Positions 16,634 to 26,166 of a stretch of DNA of 64,000 nt are shown here, in pieces. Source of the DNA: Amycolatopsis nalaikhensis (GTDB lineage Bacteria > Actinomycetota > Actinomycetes > Mycobacteriales > Pseudonocardiaceae); the NCBI RefSeq assembly GCF_030264295.1, contig NZ_CP127173.1, positions 9,927,501 through 9,991,500 of the forward strand. The letters are read 5' to 3'. The position numbers and the translations under genes are program-made. The notes under the pieces were generated by a model. It had not been told where the DNA came from. It did not search any database and was given only the letters and a program-made list of their open reading frames with translations. Every line of letters starts with the position of its first letter. The stretch's first letter is position 1.

Positions 16634-17614
16634 TCAGAACGGCAGGCCGAGGGTGGGCAGCCCGATGGCCGAGTCGACCGCCAGGGCCACGAACACGATC
16701 ATCAGGTACGTGTTCGACCGGTGGAACAGCGCCATCGGCTTCGTCTCCTCACCCCGCCGCACCGCCGCCTGGAGGCTGTGCGCGTAGAAGAGGAACCAGC
16801 CGCCCGCGAGGATCGCGAACGTTCCGTACAGCCACGACGTCACCGGGAGCAGCAGCAGCGTCCACGCCACCATCACCCACGAGTAGATGACGATCTGGCG
16901 GGCCACGTGCTGAGCCGTCGCGACCACCGGCAGCATCGGGACGCCCGCGCGCTCGTAGTCGTCGCGGTACTTCATGCCCAGCGCCCACGTGTGCGGGGGC
17001 GTCCAGAAGAAGATGACGCCGAACATCACGAACGCCGGCCACTGCACCGTGCCCGTGACCGCCGCCCAGCCGATCACCACCGGCATGCAGCCCGCCGCGC
17101 CGCCCCAGACCACGTTCTGCGACGTGCGCCGCTTCAGGCCGAGCGTGTAGACGAAGATGTAGAACAAGATCGTCGCGACCGCCAGGATCGCCGACAGCAG
17201 GTTCACCGTGAAATACAGCACGGCCGCCGACGCGACACCCATCACGAGGCCGAAGATCAGCGCGCCGCGCCGGGGGACCGAGTCCTTCACCAGCGGACGG
17301 CGCTTCGTGCGGTTCATCACCTTGTCGATGTCCGCGTCGATCACGCAGTTGAGCGCGTTCGCGCTGCCCGCGGCCATCGTCCCGCCGACCAGCGTGGCCA
17401 GCACCAGCCACGGCGACGGGATCTGACGGCCGGCCAGGAACATCGCCGGGATGGTGGTCACCAGGAGGAGCTCGATGACCCGCGGCTTCGCCAAGGCGGC
17501 GTACGCGCCCACCACCCGGCGGAGGCTTCGCCGGTCACCGTGCGGTCGCTCACCGGTCGGGTGCACGGCGCTGGTGTCGTCACTGCGTCCGTGCGCAGCG
17601 TTCACCAACGACAT
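16634..17614 (-). CDS. ctaB: CtaB protoheme IX farnesyltransferase (heme O synthase)
   Basis: UbiA-family prenyltransferase that attaches a farnesyl group to heme B, making heme O, the substrate of CtaA. The 326 residues have a soluble N-terminal extension of about 35 residues and about nine transmembrane helices. The prenyl-diphosphate/Mg motif is N-x3-D-x-D-x4-N (NCVIDADIDKVMNRTKRRPL). The second acidic motif of UbiA enzymes is replaced by YTLGLKRRTSQNVVWGG, and HTWALGMKYRDDYERAGVPM follows; both are typical of CyoE/CtaB. It is divergent from tkt across a 284-base gap (to tkt GTG 17899), as in mycobacteria (Rv1451/Rv1449c). Confidence 0.93.
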   Translation of the reverse strand: MSLVNAAHGRSDDTSAVHPTGERPHGDRRSLRRVVGAYAALAKPRVIELLLVTTIPAMFLAGRQIPSPWLVLATLVGGTMAAGSANALNCVIDADIDKVMNRTKRRPLVKDSVPRRGALIFGLVMGVASAAVLYFTVNLLSAILAVATILFYIFVYTLGLKRRTSQNVVWGGAAGCMPVVIGWAAVTGTVQWPAFVMFGVIFFWTPPHTWALGMKYRDDYERAGVPMLPVVATAQHVARQIVIYSWVMVAWTLLLLPVTSWLYGTFAILAGGWFLFYAHSLQAAVRRGEETKPMALFHRSNTYLMIVFVALAVDSAIGLPTLGLPF

Positions 17615-17898
17615 TTCACTCCCTGCGTCAGGTTCGGTCGGGTCCGTGCCGGAAGGCCGTGGTGGAACGCCGGTCTGAACCCTCGAACGATGTTAGACGT
17701 GGTGAATCCCGTGGGTGATCGCGGGTCCTCGACACCGCCAAGCACTAGGCTGGCCGCGACGGGCCGCGATTGCCCCTGCGCATGGCCGCGAGCAGGAATA
17801 TCGTCCCTTCGGGATCGATTGAGATAAGTAGCCGCGCGCACGGGTAACCGGAACGAGGAAGACCAGCCGCAACCATCATGACCGGGAGTTGGAGTTCA

Positions 17899-20002
17899 GT
17901 GTCCGAAACCGCCACTACCAGCGAGAACAACCCGCTCCTCCGGCGCAACACGCCCGCCGACTGGACCGACACCGACACCCGCGCCGTGGACACCGTCCGG
18001 GTGCTGGCGGCCGACGCGGTGGAAAACTGTGGCAGTGGCCACCCCGGCACGGCGATGAGCCTGGCGCCGCTGGCCTACACGCTGTTCCAGCGCACCCTGC
18101 GGCACGACCCGAGCGACCCGGAGTGGCCCGCCCGCGACCGGTTCGTCCTCTCCGCCGGTCACTCGAGCCTCACCCTCTACATCCAGCTGTACCTCGCCGG
18201 CTTCGGCCTCGAGCTTCGAGGACCTCAAGCAGCTGCGCAAGTGGGACTCGAAGACCCCCGGTCACCCGGAGTACCGGCACACCAAGGGTGTCGAGACCAC
18301 CACCGGCCCGCTCGGGCAGGGCCTGGCGAACGCCGTGGGCATGGCGATGGCCGCCCGCCGCGAACGCGGCCTGCTCGACCCGGACGCCGCGCCCGGCGAG
18401 AGCATCTTCGACCACCACATCTTCGTGATCGCCTCCGACGGCGACATCGAAGAGGGCGTCACCTCCGAGGCCTCGTCCATCGCGGGCCGCCAGGAGCTGG
18501 GGAACCTGATCGTCTTCTGGGACGACAACAAGATCTCGATCGAGGACGACACGAACATCGCGCTGTCCGAGGACACCGTGAAGCGCTACGAGGCCTACGG
18601 GTGGCACACCCAGGTCGTCGAGGGCGGCGAGGACGTCGTCGCGATCGAGGAGGCCATCAAGGCCGCCAAGGCCGAGACGCAGCGGCCGTCGTTCATCGCG
18701 CTGCGGACCGTCATCGGCTACCCGGCGCCGAAGAAGATGGGCACCGGCAAGGCGCACGGCGCCGCGCTGGGCGCCGACGAGGTCGCCGCGGTCAAGGAGA
18801 TCCTCGGCTTCGACCCGGAGCAGTCCTTCCAGGTCGAGGACGACGTGCTCAAGCACACCCGCCAGGCGCTCGACCGCGGCAAGGCCGCGCGCGCCGAGTG
18901 GCAGGAGAAGTACGACGCGTGGGCCCAGGCCAACCCGGAGCGCAAGAAGCTCGCGGACCGGCTCTCGACCCGCACGTTGCCCGACGGCTTCGCCGACCAC
19001 CTCCCGTCCTGGGAGCCGGACGCCAAGGGCATCGCGACCCGCAAGGCCTCCGGTGAGGTGCTCAACGCCCTCGCCGAGCCGCTGCCGGAGCTGTGGGGCG
19101 GCTCGGCCGACCTGGCCGAGAGCAACAACACGACGATGAAGGGCGCCGACTCGTTCGGGCCCGAGAAGGCCGCCACCGAGATGTGGCAGGCCACCCCGTA
19201 CGGCCGGACGCTGCACTTCGGCGTCCGCGAGCACGCCATGGGCTCGATCCTCAACGGGATCGCGCTGCACGGCGGCACCCGCCCGTACGGCGCGACGTTC
19301 CTCATCTTCTCCGACTACATGCGCCCGCCGGTCCGGCTGGCCGCGCTGATGAAGGCGCCGGTCATCTACGTGTGGACGCACGACTCGATCGGCCTCGGCG
19401 AGGACGGCCCGACGCACCAGCCGATCGAGCAGCTCTCCGCGCTGCGCGCGATCCCGGGCCTCAACGTCGTCCGCCCGGCGGACGCCAACGAGACCGCGTA
19501 CGCGTGGAAGGCCGTCCTGGAGGACGTCCACCACCCGTCCGGCCTGGCGCTGACCCGGCAGAACGTGCCGGTGCTCGAGGGCACCAACGCCGAGGGCGTG
19601 AAGAAGGGCGGGTACGTGCTCGCCGAGGCGTCGAACGGCGCACCCGAGGTGATCCTCATCGCCACCGGGTCCGAGGTGCAGCTGGCCGTCGAGGCCCGCA
19701 AGACCCTCGAGGCCGACGGCGTCCCCACGAGCGTCGTGTCGATGCCGTGCGTCGAGTGGTTCGACGCGCAGGAGCAGTCCTACAAGGACGCGGTCATCCC
19801 GCCGACGGTGAAGGCCCGCGTGTCCGTCGAGGCCGGCGTGGCCCAGTCGTGGCACCGCTTCACCGGTGACGCCGGGGTGAACGTTTCGATCGAGCACTTC
19901 GGTGCGTCGGCCGACGCGGCGACGCTGTTCCGCGAGTTCGGGTTCACCGCGGAAGCCGTCGTCGAGGCCGCCCGTCGCTCGATCGCCAACACCAAGAACT
20001 GA
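17899..20002 (+). CDS. tkt: Transketolase (one-base frameshift at 18215/18216)
   Basis: Thiamine-diphosphate enzyme of the non-oxidative pentose phosphate pathway that transfers two-carbon units between sugar phosphates. Frame 1 reads from GTG 17899 (GGAG 4 bases upstream; ATG 17878 is an alternative) through AVENCGSGHPGTAMSLAPLA to YLAGFGLEL. It then shifts; the correct protein continues EDLKQLRKWDSKTPGHPEYR in the next frame. Deleting one T at 18215/18216 gives a continuous 700-residue enzyme, normal for the family. The ThDP motif is ASDGDIEEG...WDDNKISIEDD, and later RHAM-like FGVREHAMGS and THDSIGLGEDGPTHQPIEQL are intact. The gene heads the operon tkt-tal-pgi-zwf-opcA-pgl. The shift is probably a sequence error, since the rest is under evident coding constraint. 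Confidence 0.95.
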
Positions 20003-20007
20003 AGGAA

Positions 20008-21132
20008 GTGACGCAGCAAATGAGCAACGACAAGCTGGCGCAGCTGTCCGACGCCGGTGTTTCGATCTGGCTCGACGACCTTTCGCGCGAACGCCTGAAC
20101 ACCGGCAACCTCGCCGGGCTGGTCCGCGACAAGCACGTCGTCGGCGTGACGACCAACCCGACGATCTTCGCCAACGCGATGTCGAAGGGCGAGGCCTACG
20201 ACGAGCAGACCAAGCAGCTCGCCGAGCGCGGCGCCGACGTGGAGGCGACCATCCGGGAGCTGACCACGACCGACGTGCGCAACGCCGCCGACCTGTTCCG
20301 CGACGTCTACACCGCCACCAACGGCGTCGACGGCCGCGTCTCCATCGAGGTCGACCCGCGCCTGGCCAAGGACACCGAGAAGACGGTGGCCGAGGCGCAG
20401 GACCTGTGGAAGACCGTGGACCGGCCGAACGTGCTGATCAAGATCCCGGCCACCGAAGAGGGCCTGCCCGCGATCACCCGCACGCTCGCCGAGGGCATCA
20501 GCGTCAACGTCACGCTGATCTTCTCCGTCGAGCGCTACCGGAAGGTCATCGAGGCCTTCTTCGCCGGCCTGGAGCAGGCGAAGGCCAACGGCCACGACCT
20601 GCGCGGCATCCACTCGGTCGCGTCGTTCTTCGTGTCCCGCGTGGACACCGAGATCGACAAGCGCCTGGACGCGATCGGCACCGACGAGGCCAAGGCGCTG
20701 CGCGGCCAGGCGGCCGTCGCCAACGCCCGCCTCGCGTACGCGGCCTTCGAGGAGCTGTTCGCCTCCGACCGCTGGAAGGCGCTGGCCGCCGACGGCGCGA
20801 ACGCGCAGCGGCCGCTGTGGGCCTCGACCGGCGTGAAGAACCCGGACTACTCCCCCACCCTCTACGTCGACCAGCTCGTCGTGAAGGACACCGTCAACAC
20901 GATGCCGGAGAAGACCCTCGACGCGGTCGCCGAGCACGCCGAGATCACCGGTGACCAGGTGACCGGCCGCGGCGCCGAGGCGCAGGAGGTCTTCGACAAG
21001 CTCGAGGGCGTCGGCATCGACATCCGCGACGTCTTCCTGACGCTGGAGAACGAAGGCGTCGAGAAGTTCGAGAAGTCCTGGGTGGAGCTGCTCGAGACCG
21101 TCACCGGCCAGCTGGCGAAGGCGAAGGGCTGA
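20008..21132 (+). CDS. tal: Transaldolase
   Basis: Transfers dihydroxyacetone units in the non-oxidative pentose phosphate pathway through a Schiff base. The 374 residues match the long actinobacterial type: SDAGVSIWLDDLSRERLNTG at the N terminus, GVTTNPTIFANAM, the active-site lysine in NVLIKIPATEEGLPA, and NVTLIFSVERYRKVIEAFFA. GTG 20008 comes 5 bases after the tkt stop; ATG 20020 is an alternative with better distance from the GGAAG ribosome-binding site. pgi follows after 8 bases. Confidence 0.95.
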   Translation: MTQQMSNDKLAQLSDAGVSIWLDDLSRERLNTGNLAGLVRDKHVVGVTTNPTIFANAMSKGEAYDEQTKQLAERGADVEATIRELTTTDVRNAADLFRDVYTATNGVDGRVSIEVDPRLAKDTEKTVAEAQDLWKTVDRPNVLIKIPATEEGLPAITRTLAEGISVNVTLIFSVERYRKVIEAFFAGLEQAKANGHDLRGIHSVASFFVSRVDTEIDKRLDAIGTDEAKALRGQAAVANARLAYAAFEELFASDRWKALAADGANAQRPLWASTGVKNPDYSPTLYVDQLVVKDTVNTMPEKTLDAVAEHAEITGDQVTGRGAEAQEVFDKLEGVGIDIRDVFLTLENEGVEKFEKSWVELLETVTGQLAKAKG

Positions 21133-21140
21133 AGCACGAG

Positions 21141-22763
21141 ATGACGACAGGGGAAAAGACCGGCGTCGAGATCGTGGACGCCGAACTGGCGGAGCGGGCC
21201 GCGCCGCTGGCCGAGCGGCTGGTCGCCGACCGGGCCGCGTCGAAGCTGGCGGCGCAGGACGCGACGCTCTGGGGGTCGGACGCCGAGCCCGAGGCGTCGA
21301 TCCGGCTGTCGTGGACGACGCTGCACAAGTCGTCGCGGCCGCTGATCGGCGACATCGAGGCGCTGCGGACCGAGCTGCGGAGTGAGGGCGTCGACCGCGT
21401 CGTGCTGGCCGGCATGGGCGGCTCGTCGCTGGCGCCGGAGGTGATCACCGGGACCGACGACGTCGCGCTGACCGTGCTCGACACGACCGACCCCGGCCAG
21501 GTCGCCGACGCGCTCGCGGGCGACCTCGAGCGCACGGTGATCGTGGTGTCGTCGAAGTCGGGCGGCACCGTCGAGACCGACAGCCACCGGCGGATCTTCG
21601 CGAAGGCCTTCGCCGACGCGGGGATCGACGCGGCGCGGCGGATCGTGGTCGTCACCGACCCGGGCTCGCCGCTGCAGGAACTGTCCGAAAAGGAGGGTTA
21701 CCGCAAGGTCTTCCTGGCGGACCCGCACGTCGGCGGCCGCTACTCGGCGCTGACCGCGTTCGGGCTCGTCCCGGCCGGGCTCGCCGGCGCGGACGTCGCC
21801 CGGCTGCTCGACCAGGCCGCTTCGGTGGCCGAGGAGCTCGCCAAGGACGACGCGGCCAACCCGGCGGTCAAGCTGGCCGCCGCGTGGGCCGCGGCGCACG
21901 AGGCGGGTGCCGAGAAGGTCGTGCTGGCGGACACCGGTTCGGGCATCAAGGGTTTCCCGGACTGGGCCGAGCAGCTGATCGCGGAGTCCACCGGCAAGCT
22001 GGGCACCGGCCTGCTGCCGGTCGCCGTCGAAGGCCCCGAGGCGGCCGGGTTCGCCGACGCGGGCGCCGACGCCACGGCCACCGCGGTCGGGAGCGCGCAG
22101 GGGTCGGCGAAGATCGCCGTCACCGGCTCGCTCGGCGCGCAGTTCCTGCTGTGGGAGTTCGCCACGGCGCTGGCCGGGCGGCTGATCGGGATCAACCCGT
22201 TCGACCAGCCCGACGTCGAGGCGGCCAAGAAGGCGGCGCGCGCGCTGCTCGACGACCCGGAGAAGCTGAAGGGCGGCGAAACGGCGTCCAATGTGGACGG
22301 CCCGGTCGAGATCTTCGGTTCCGAAGGGGTTTCCACCGACGGCAGCCTGACCGACGTGCTGCGCGCGTTCTTCGCCTCGGCGCCGGACGCGGGCTACATC
22401 GCCGTGCAGGCCTACCTCGACCGGCTCGACGACGCCTCGACGTCGGTGCTGCGCGGCGAGATCGCCAAGCGCACCGGGAAGCAGACGACGTTCGGCTGGG
22501 GCCCGCGGTTCCTGCACTCCACCGGCCAGTACCACAAGGGCGGGCACCAGAACGGTGTCTTCCTGCAGCTGACCGGTGCCGTCGAGCAGGACCTCGACGT
22601 GCCGGACCGGCCGTACACGCTGGGGCAGCTGCAGCACGCGCAGGCCCTGGGCGACGGGCAGGTGCTCGCCGAGCACGGCCGCCCGGTGCTGCGCCTGCAC
22701 CTGACCGACCGGGCCGCCGGGCTCGCGGCGGTCGTCCGCGCGGTACAGGAGGTCACCGCATGA
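21141..22763 (+). CDS. pgi: Glucose-6-phosphate isomerase
   Basis: Interconverts glucose-6-phosphate and fructose-6-phosphate, linking the pentose phosphate operon with glycolysis. The 540-residue product has two SIS-type domains: VLAGMGGSSLAPEVITGTDD with the phosphate-binding SSKSGGTVETDSH, and later GSLGAQFLLWEFATALAGRL with the GINPFDQPDVEAAKK stretch and the catalytic region TGQYHKGGHQNGVFLQ. It is the type that accompanies tal and zwf in actinomycetes. Its TGA overlaps the zwf ATG by 4 bases. Confidence 0.93.
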   Translation: MTTGEKTGVEIVDAELAERAAPLAERLVADRAASKLAAQDATLWGSDAEPEASIRLSWTTLHKSSRPLIGDIEALRTELRSEGVDRVVLAGMGGSSLAPEVITGTDDVALTVLDTTDPGQVADALAGDLERTVIVVSSKSGGTVETDSHRRIFAKAFADAGIDAARRIVVVTDPGSPLQELSEKEGYRKVFLADPHVGGRYSALTAFGLVPAGLAGADVARLLDQAASVAEELAKDDAANPAVKLAAAWAAAHEAGAEKVVLADTGSGIKGFPDWAEQLIAESTGKLGTGLLPVAVEGPEAAGFADAGADATATAVGSAQGSAKIAVTGSLGAQFLLWEFATALAGRLIGINPFDQPDVEAAKKAARALLDDPEKLKGGETASNVDGPVEIFGSEGVSTDGSLTDVLRAFFASAPDAGYIAVQAYLDRLDDASTSVLRGEIAKRTGKQTTFGWGPRFLHSTGQYHKGGHQNGVFLQLTGAVEQDLDVPDRPYTLGQLQHAQALGDGQVLAEHGRPVLRLHLTDRAAGLAAVVRAVQEVTA

Positions 22764-24286
22764 CGTGGACCAACCCGCTGCGCGATCCGCGGGACAAGCG
22801 GCTCCCGCGGATCGCCGGGCCGTCCAGCCTGGTGATCTTCGGCGTCACCGGCGACCTGGCCCGCAAGAAGCTGATGCCCGCCATCTACGACCTGGCCAAC
22901 CGCGGGCTGCTGCCCGCCGGCTTCTCGCTCGTCGGGTTCGCCCGCCGCGACTGGGAGCACCAGGACTTCGGCGAGCTCGTGCACGACTCGGTCAAGGAGC
23001 ACGCGCGGACGCCGTTCAAGGAGTCGGTGTGGAACCGGCTCGCCGAAGGCATCCGGTTCGTGCAGGGCACCTTCGACGACGACAACGCGTTCGACCGGCT
23101 CGCCGAGACCGTCCGCGAGCTGGACGCCGAGCGCGGCACCGGCGGCAACACGGCGTTCTACCTGTCGATCCCGCCCAGCGCGTTCCCGGTGGTGACCAAG
23201 CAGCTGGCCCGCTCGGGGCTGGCGAACGCCGACGAGAAGACCTGGCGCCGCGTCGTCATCGAGAAGCCCTTCGGCCACGACCTGAAGAGCGCCGAAGAGC
23301 TGAACGCGATCGTCAACGACGTCTTCCCCGAGGAGTCGGTGTTCCGCATCGACCACTACCTCGGCAAGGAGACGGTGCAGAACATCCTGGCGCTGCGCTT
23401 CGCGAACCAGCTGTTCGAGCCGATCTGGAACGCCAACTACGTCGACCACGTGCAGATCACCATGGCCGAGGACATCGGCCTCGGCGGCCGCGCGGGGTAC
23501 TACGACGGCATCGGCGCCGCCCGCGACGTCATCCAGAACCACCTGCTGCAGCTGCTGGCCTTCACCGCGATGGAGGAGCCGCTCTCGTTCGAGCCGCGGG
23601 CCCTGCGCGCGGAGAAGATCAAGGTGCTCTCCGGCGTCACGCCGGTCGGCCCGCTGAGCGAGACGACCGCCCGCGGGCAGTACGCCGGCGGCTGGCAGGG
23701 CGGCACGAAGGTGCCCGGCCTGCTGGAGGAAGAGGGCTTCGCGAAGGACTCGAAGACCGAGACCTACGCCGCGGTGACCCTCGAGGTGCAGAACCGCCGC
23801 TGGGCCGGGGTGCCGTTCTACCTGCGCACCGGCAAGCGGCTCGGCCGCCGCGTCACCGAGATCGCCGTCGTGTTCAAGCGGGCGCCGCACCTGCCGTTCG
23901 ACTCGACGTCGACCGAGGAGCTGGGGCAGAACGCCCTGGTCATCCGGGTCCAGCCGGACGAGGGCATCACGCTGCGGTTCGGCTCGAAGGTGCCGGGGAC
24001 CACGATGGAGGTCCGCGACGTCACGATGGACTTCGGGTACGGGCACGCGTTCACCGAGTCCTCCCCCGAGGCCTACGAACGCCTGATCCTGGACGTCCTG
24101 CTCGGCGAGCCGTCGCTGTTCCCGGTCAACGAAGAGGTCGAGCTCTCCTGGAAGATCCTCGACCCGATCCTCGAGCACTGGGCGAAGCAGGGCACCGCGC
24201 CCGAGCAGTACCCGCCGGGCACGTGGGGCCCGCCGTCCGCCGACGAAATGCTGGAGCGCACCGGCCGGAAATGGAGGCGCCCGTGA
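22760..24286 (+). CDS. zwf: Glucose-6-phosphate 1-dehydrogenase
   Basis: First enzyme of the oxidative pentose phosphate pathway; oxidises glucose-6-phosphate to 6-phosphogluconolactone with NADP+. The 508 residues contain the nucleotide-binding IFGVTGDLARKKLMPAIYDL, the substrate motif RIDHYLGKETVQNI with the catalytic His region, and EKPFGHDL. ATG 22760 overlaps pgi by 4 bases and the stop overlaps opcA by 4 bases, so pgi-zwf-opcA are translationally coupled. OpcA probably acts on this enzyme. Confidence 0.96.
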   Translation: MTWTNPLRDPRDKRLPRIAGPSSLVIFGVTGDLARKKLMPAIYDLANRGLLPAGFSLVGFARRDWEHQDFGELVHDSVKEHARTPFKESVWNRLAEGIRFVQGTFDDDNAFDRLAETVRELDAERGTGGNTAFYLSIPPSAFPVVTKQLARSGLANADEKTWRRVVIEKPFGHDLKSAEELNAIVNDVFPEESVFRIDHYLGKETVQNILALRFANQLFEPIWNANYVDHVQITMAEDIGLGGRAGYYDGIGAARDVIQNHLLQLLAFTAMEEPLSFEPRALRAEKIKVLSGVTPVGPLSETTARGQYAGGWQGGTKVPGLLEEEGFAKDSKTETYAAVTLEVQNRRWAGVPFYLRTGKRLGRRVTEIAVVFKRAPHLPFDSTSTEELGQNALVIRVQPDEGITLRFGSKVPGTTMEVRDVTMDFGYGHAFTESSPEAYERLILDVLLGEPSLFPVNEEVELSWKILDPILEHWAKQGTAPEQYPPGTWGPPSADEMLERTGRKWRRP

Positions 24287-25260
24287 TCATCGACCTGCCG
24301 TCCACCACGACTTCGGCCCTGAACAAGAAGCTGGTGGAGATCCGCGAACAGGGCGGGCAAGTCGCGCTCGGGCGGGTGCTGACGCTGGTGATCGTGGCCG
24401 ACGACGACGCCAACCTCGAGGACGCCATCGAGGCGGCCAACGGCGCGAGCCGCGAGCACCCGTCGCGGGTGATCGTGGTGGCCAAGGGCGCGCGCACCGC
24501 GGCGCCGCGCATAGACGGCCAGATCCGGGTCGGCGGCGACGCCGGCGCGAGCGAGGTCATCGTGCTGCGGCTCTACGGCCCGCTGGCCTCGCAGGGCCAG
24601 AGCGCGGTGGTGCCGCTGCTGCTGCCGGACGCGCCGATCGTCACGTGGTGGCCGGGCGCCGGGCCGAAGGACCCGGCGAAGGACCCGCTCGGCGAGCTGG
24701 CCCAGCGCCGGATCACCGACTCCGCCGCGGAGAAGCACCCGGTGCGGGCCCTGACGACCCGCGCGAAGGCGTACACCGCGGGCGACACCGACCTGGCGTG
24801 GACCCGGCTGACCCGCTGGCGGGCGCAGCTGGTGTCGGCGCTGGACCTGCCGCCGTTCGAGAAGGTGACCAGCGCGACGGTGACCGGCGAGGCCGACTCG
24901 CCGTCGACCGAGCTGCTCGCCGCCTGGCTCGCCGAGTACCTGAAGGTGCCGGTGAAGCGGGTCAAGAGCACCGGCGCGGCCGGGATCATCTCGGTGACCC
25001 TCGACCGCCGCTCGGGCCCGGTGGAGCTGCACCGGCCGGACGGCCGCGTCGGCACGCTGACCCAGCCGGGCCAGCCGACCCGCCGGATCGCGCTGCAGCG
25101 CCGCGACAACCAGGACTGCCTGATCGAGGAACTGCGCCGGCTCGACCCGGACGAGGTGTACGAGACGTCGTTGCGCGGGCTGGGGAAGATCACCACGGGC
25201 TCGGCGCCGTCCGCTGCCGCGGCGGCGAAGAAGGCCACGGCCGCGAAGAGCGCCTCATGA
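24283..25260 (+). CDS. opcA: OpcA, glucose-6-phosphate dehydrogenase assembly/activation protein
   Basis: Accessory protein required for full activity of Zwf in cyanobacteria and actinobacteria. The 325 residues show the OpcA pattern: IIDLPSTTTSALNKKLVEIR, TLVIVADDD, GPLASQGQSAVVPLLLPDAP followed by IVTWWPG, and RRLDPDEVYETSLRGLGKI at the end. GTG 24283 overlaps the zwf stop (GTGA) and has GGAGG 6 bases upstream, so it is preferred over the in-frame ATG 24271. The C terminus has an Ala/Lys-rich tail. Confidence 0.93.
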   Translation: MIIDLPSTTTSALNKKLVEIREQGGQVALGRVLTLVIVADDDANLEDAIEAANGASREHPSRVIVVAKGARTAAPRIDGQIRVGGDAGASEVIVLRLYGPLASQGQSAVVPLLLPDAPIVTWWPGAGPKDPAKDPLGELAQRRITDSAAEKHPVRALTTRAKAYTAGDTDLAWTRLTRWRAQLVSALDLPPFEKVTSATVTGEADSPSTELLAAWLAEYLKVPVKRVKSTGAAGIISVTLDRRSGPVELHRPDGRVGTLTQPGQPTRRIALQRRDNQDCLIEELRRLDPDEVYETSLRGLGKITTGSAPSAAAAAKKATAAKSAS

Positions 25261-26036
25261 GCAAGACCGAGGTCGTCGTCTACGCGAACCAGGACCTCCT
25301 GGCCGCCGCCGCGGCCGCCCGGCTGGTGACCCGGCTGGTGGACGTCCAGGCGGCCAAGGGGTCGGCGTCGCTCGTGCTCACCGGCGGCGGCACCGGCATC
25401 GCGGTGCTCTCGGAGCTGCGGGCGTCGGCGGCCCGGGACGCGATCGACTGGTCGCGCCTGGACGTCTACTGGGGTGACGAGCGGTTCGTCCCGGCGGATT
25501 CGGACGAGCGGAACGAGAAGCAGGCCCGCGAGGCGCTGCTCGACCACGTCCCGCTCGACCCGAAGCGGGTGCACGCGATGGCGCCGTCGGACGGCGAGTT
25601 CGGCGACGATCCCGACGCCGCCGCCGAGGCCTACGCGTCCGTGCTCGCGGCGAACGCGGGCCCGGAGGACCACGGCGACGTGCCGTCGTTCGACATCATG
25701 CTGCTGGGTCTCGGCGGCGAGGGGCACACGGCGTCGGTGTTCCCGGAGTCGCCGGCGGTGTACGAGACCGAGCGGTCGGTGGTGGCGGTGCGCAACTGCC
25801 CCAAGCCCCCGCCGACGCGGGTTTCCCTGACGCTCCCGGCGATCCGCCGGGCGCGGGACGTGTGGCTGATGACGGCGGGCGACGCGAAGGCGGACGCGGT
25901 GGCGTTGGCGCTGGCCGGTGCGGGCGAGGTCCAGCTGCCGGTGGCCGGGGCGCGTGGGCACCGCCGGACGCTGTGGCTGCTCGACCGGGCCGCCGCGGGC
26001 AAGCTGACGAAGGTGTACCAGCCGCCCACGGCGTGA
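25257..26036 (+). CDS. pgl: 6-phosphogluconolactonase
   Basis: Hydrolyses 6-phosphogluconolactone to 6-phosphogluconate, the step after Zwf. The 259 residues match the DevB/SOL type: LVLTGGGTGIAVLSEL (phosphate loop), DVYWGDERFVPADSDERNEK, the catalytic-site stretch DIMLLGLGGEGHTASVFP, and RVSLTLPAIRRARDVWLMTA. It overlaps opcA by 4 bases (ATGA) and closes the operon; a strong hairpin follows 10 bases after the stop. Confidence 0.95.
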   Translation: MSKTEVVVYANQDLLAAAAAARLVTRLVDVQAAKGSASLVLTGGGTGIAVLSELRASAARDAIDWSRLDVYWGDERFVPADSDERNEKQAREALLDHVPLDPKRVHAMAPSDGEFGDDPDAAAEAYASVLAANAGPEDHGDVPSFDIMLLGLGGEGHTASVFPESPAVYETERSVVAVRNCPKPPPTRVSLTLPAIRRARDVWLMTAGDAKADAVALALAGAGEVQLPVAGARGHRRTLWLLDRAAAGKLTKVYQPPTA

Positions 26037-26045
26037 GTCCTTTCT

Positions 26046-26087
26046 CGACGGAGGCCCCCTCGGTTCGCGCCGAGGGGGCCTCCGTCG
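26046..26087. terminator. Terminator hairpin after the pentose phosphate operon
   Basis: An 18-bp perfect inverted repeat (CGACGGAGGCCCCCTCGG and its complement) with a 6-base loop starts 10 bases after the pgl stop. No T-run follows, as is common in actinomycetes. Confidence 0.75.
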
Positions 26088-26113
26088 TGAAGGGGACGTT
26101 GGGCGCATGTGGT

Positions 26114-26166
26114 GAGCTGAAGGGGACTTTCCTGGCATCTGATGCCAGGAAAGTCCCCTTCAGCTC
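26114..26166. repeat. Intergenic palindrome family B, copy 1
   Basis: A perfect 26-bp inverted repeat with a 1-base loop: left arm 26114-26139 (contains CTGAAGGGGACTTTCCTGG), right arm 26141-26166. The right arm includes the stop codon of the leftward TetR gene. A diverged copy is at 31843-31925. It lies between convergent genes, so it may also help terminate transcription. Confidence 0.85.

Noticed and set aside
13267..16890. Long rightward open frame opposite the FKBP and HelD genes
   Set aside because: Antisense to motif-rich real genes and compositionally typical of a shadow frame.
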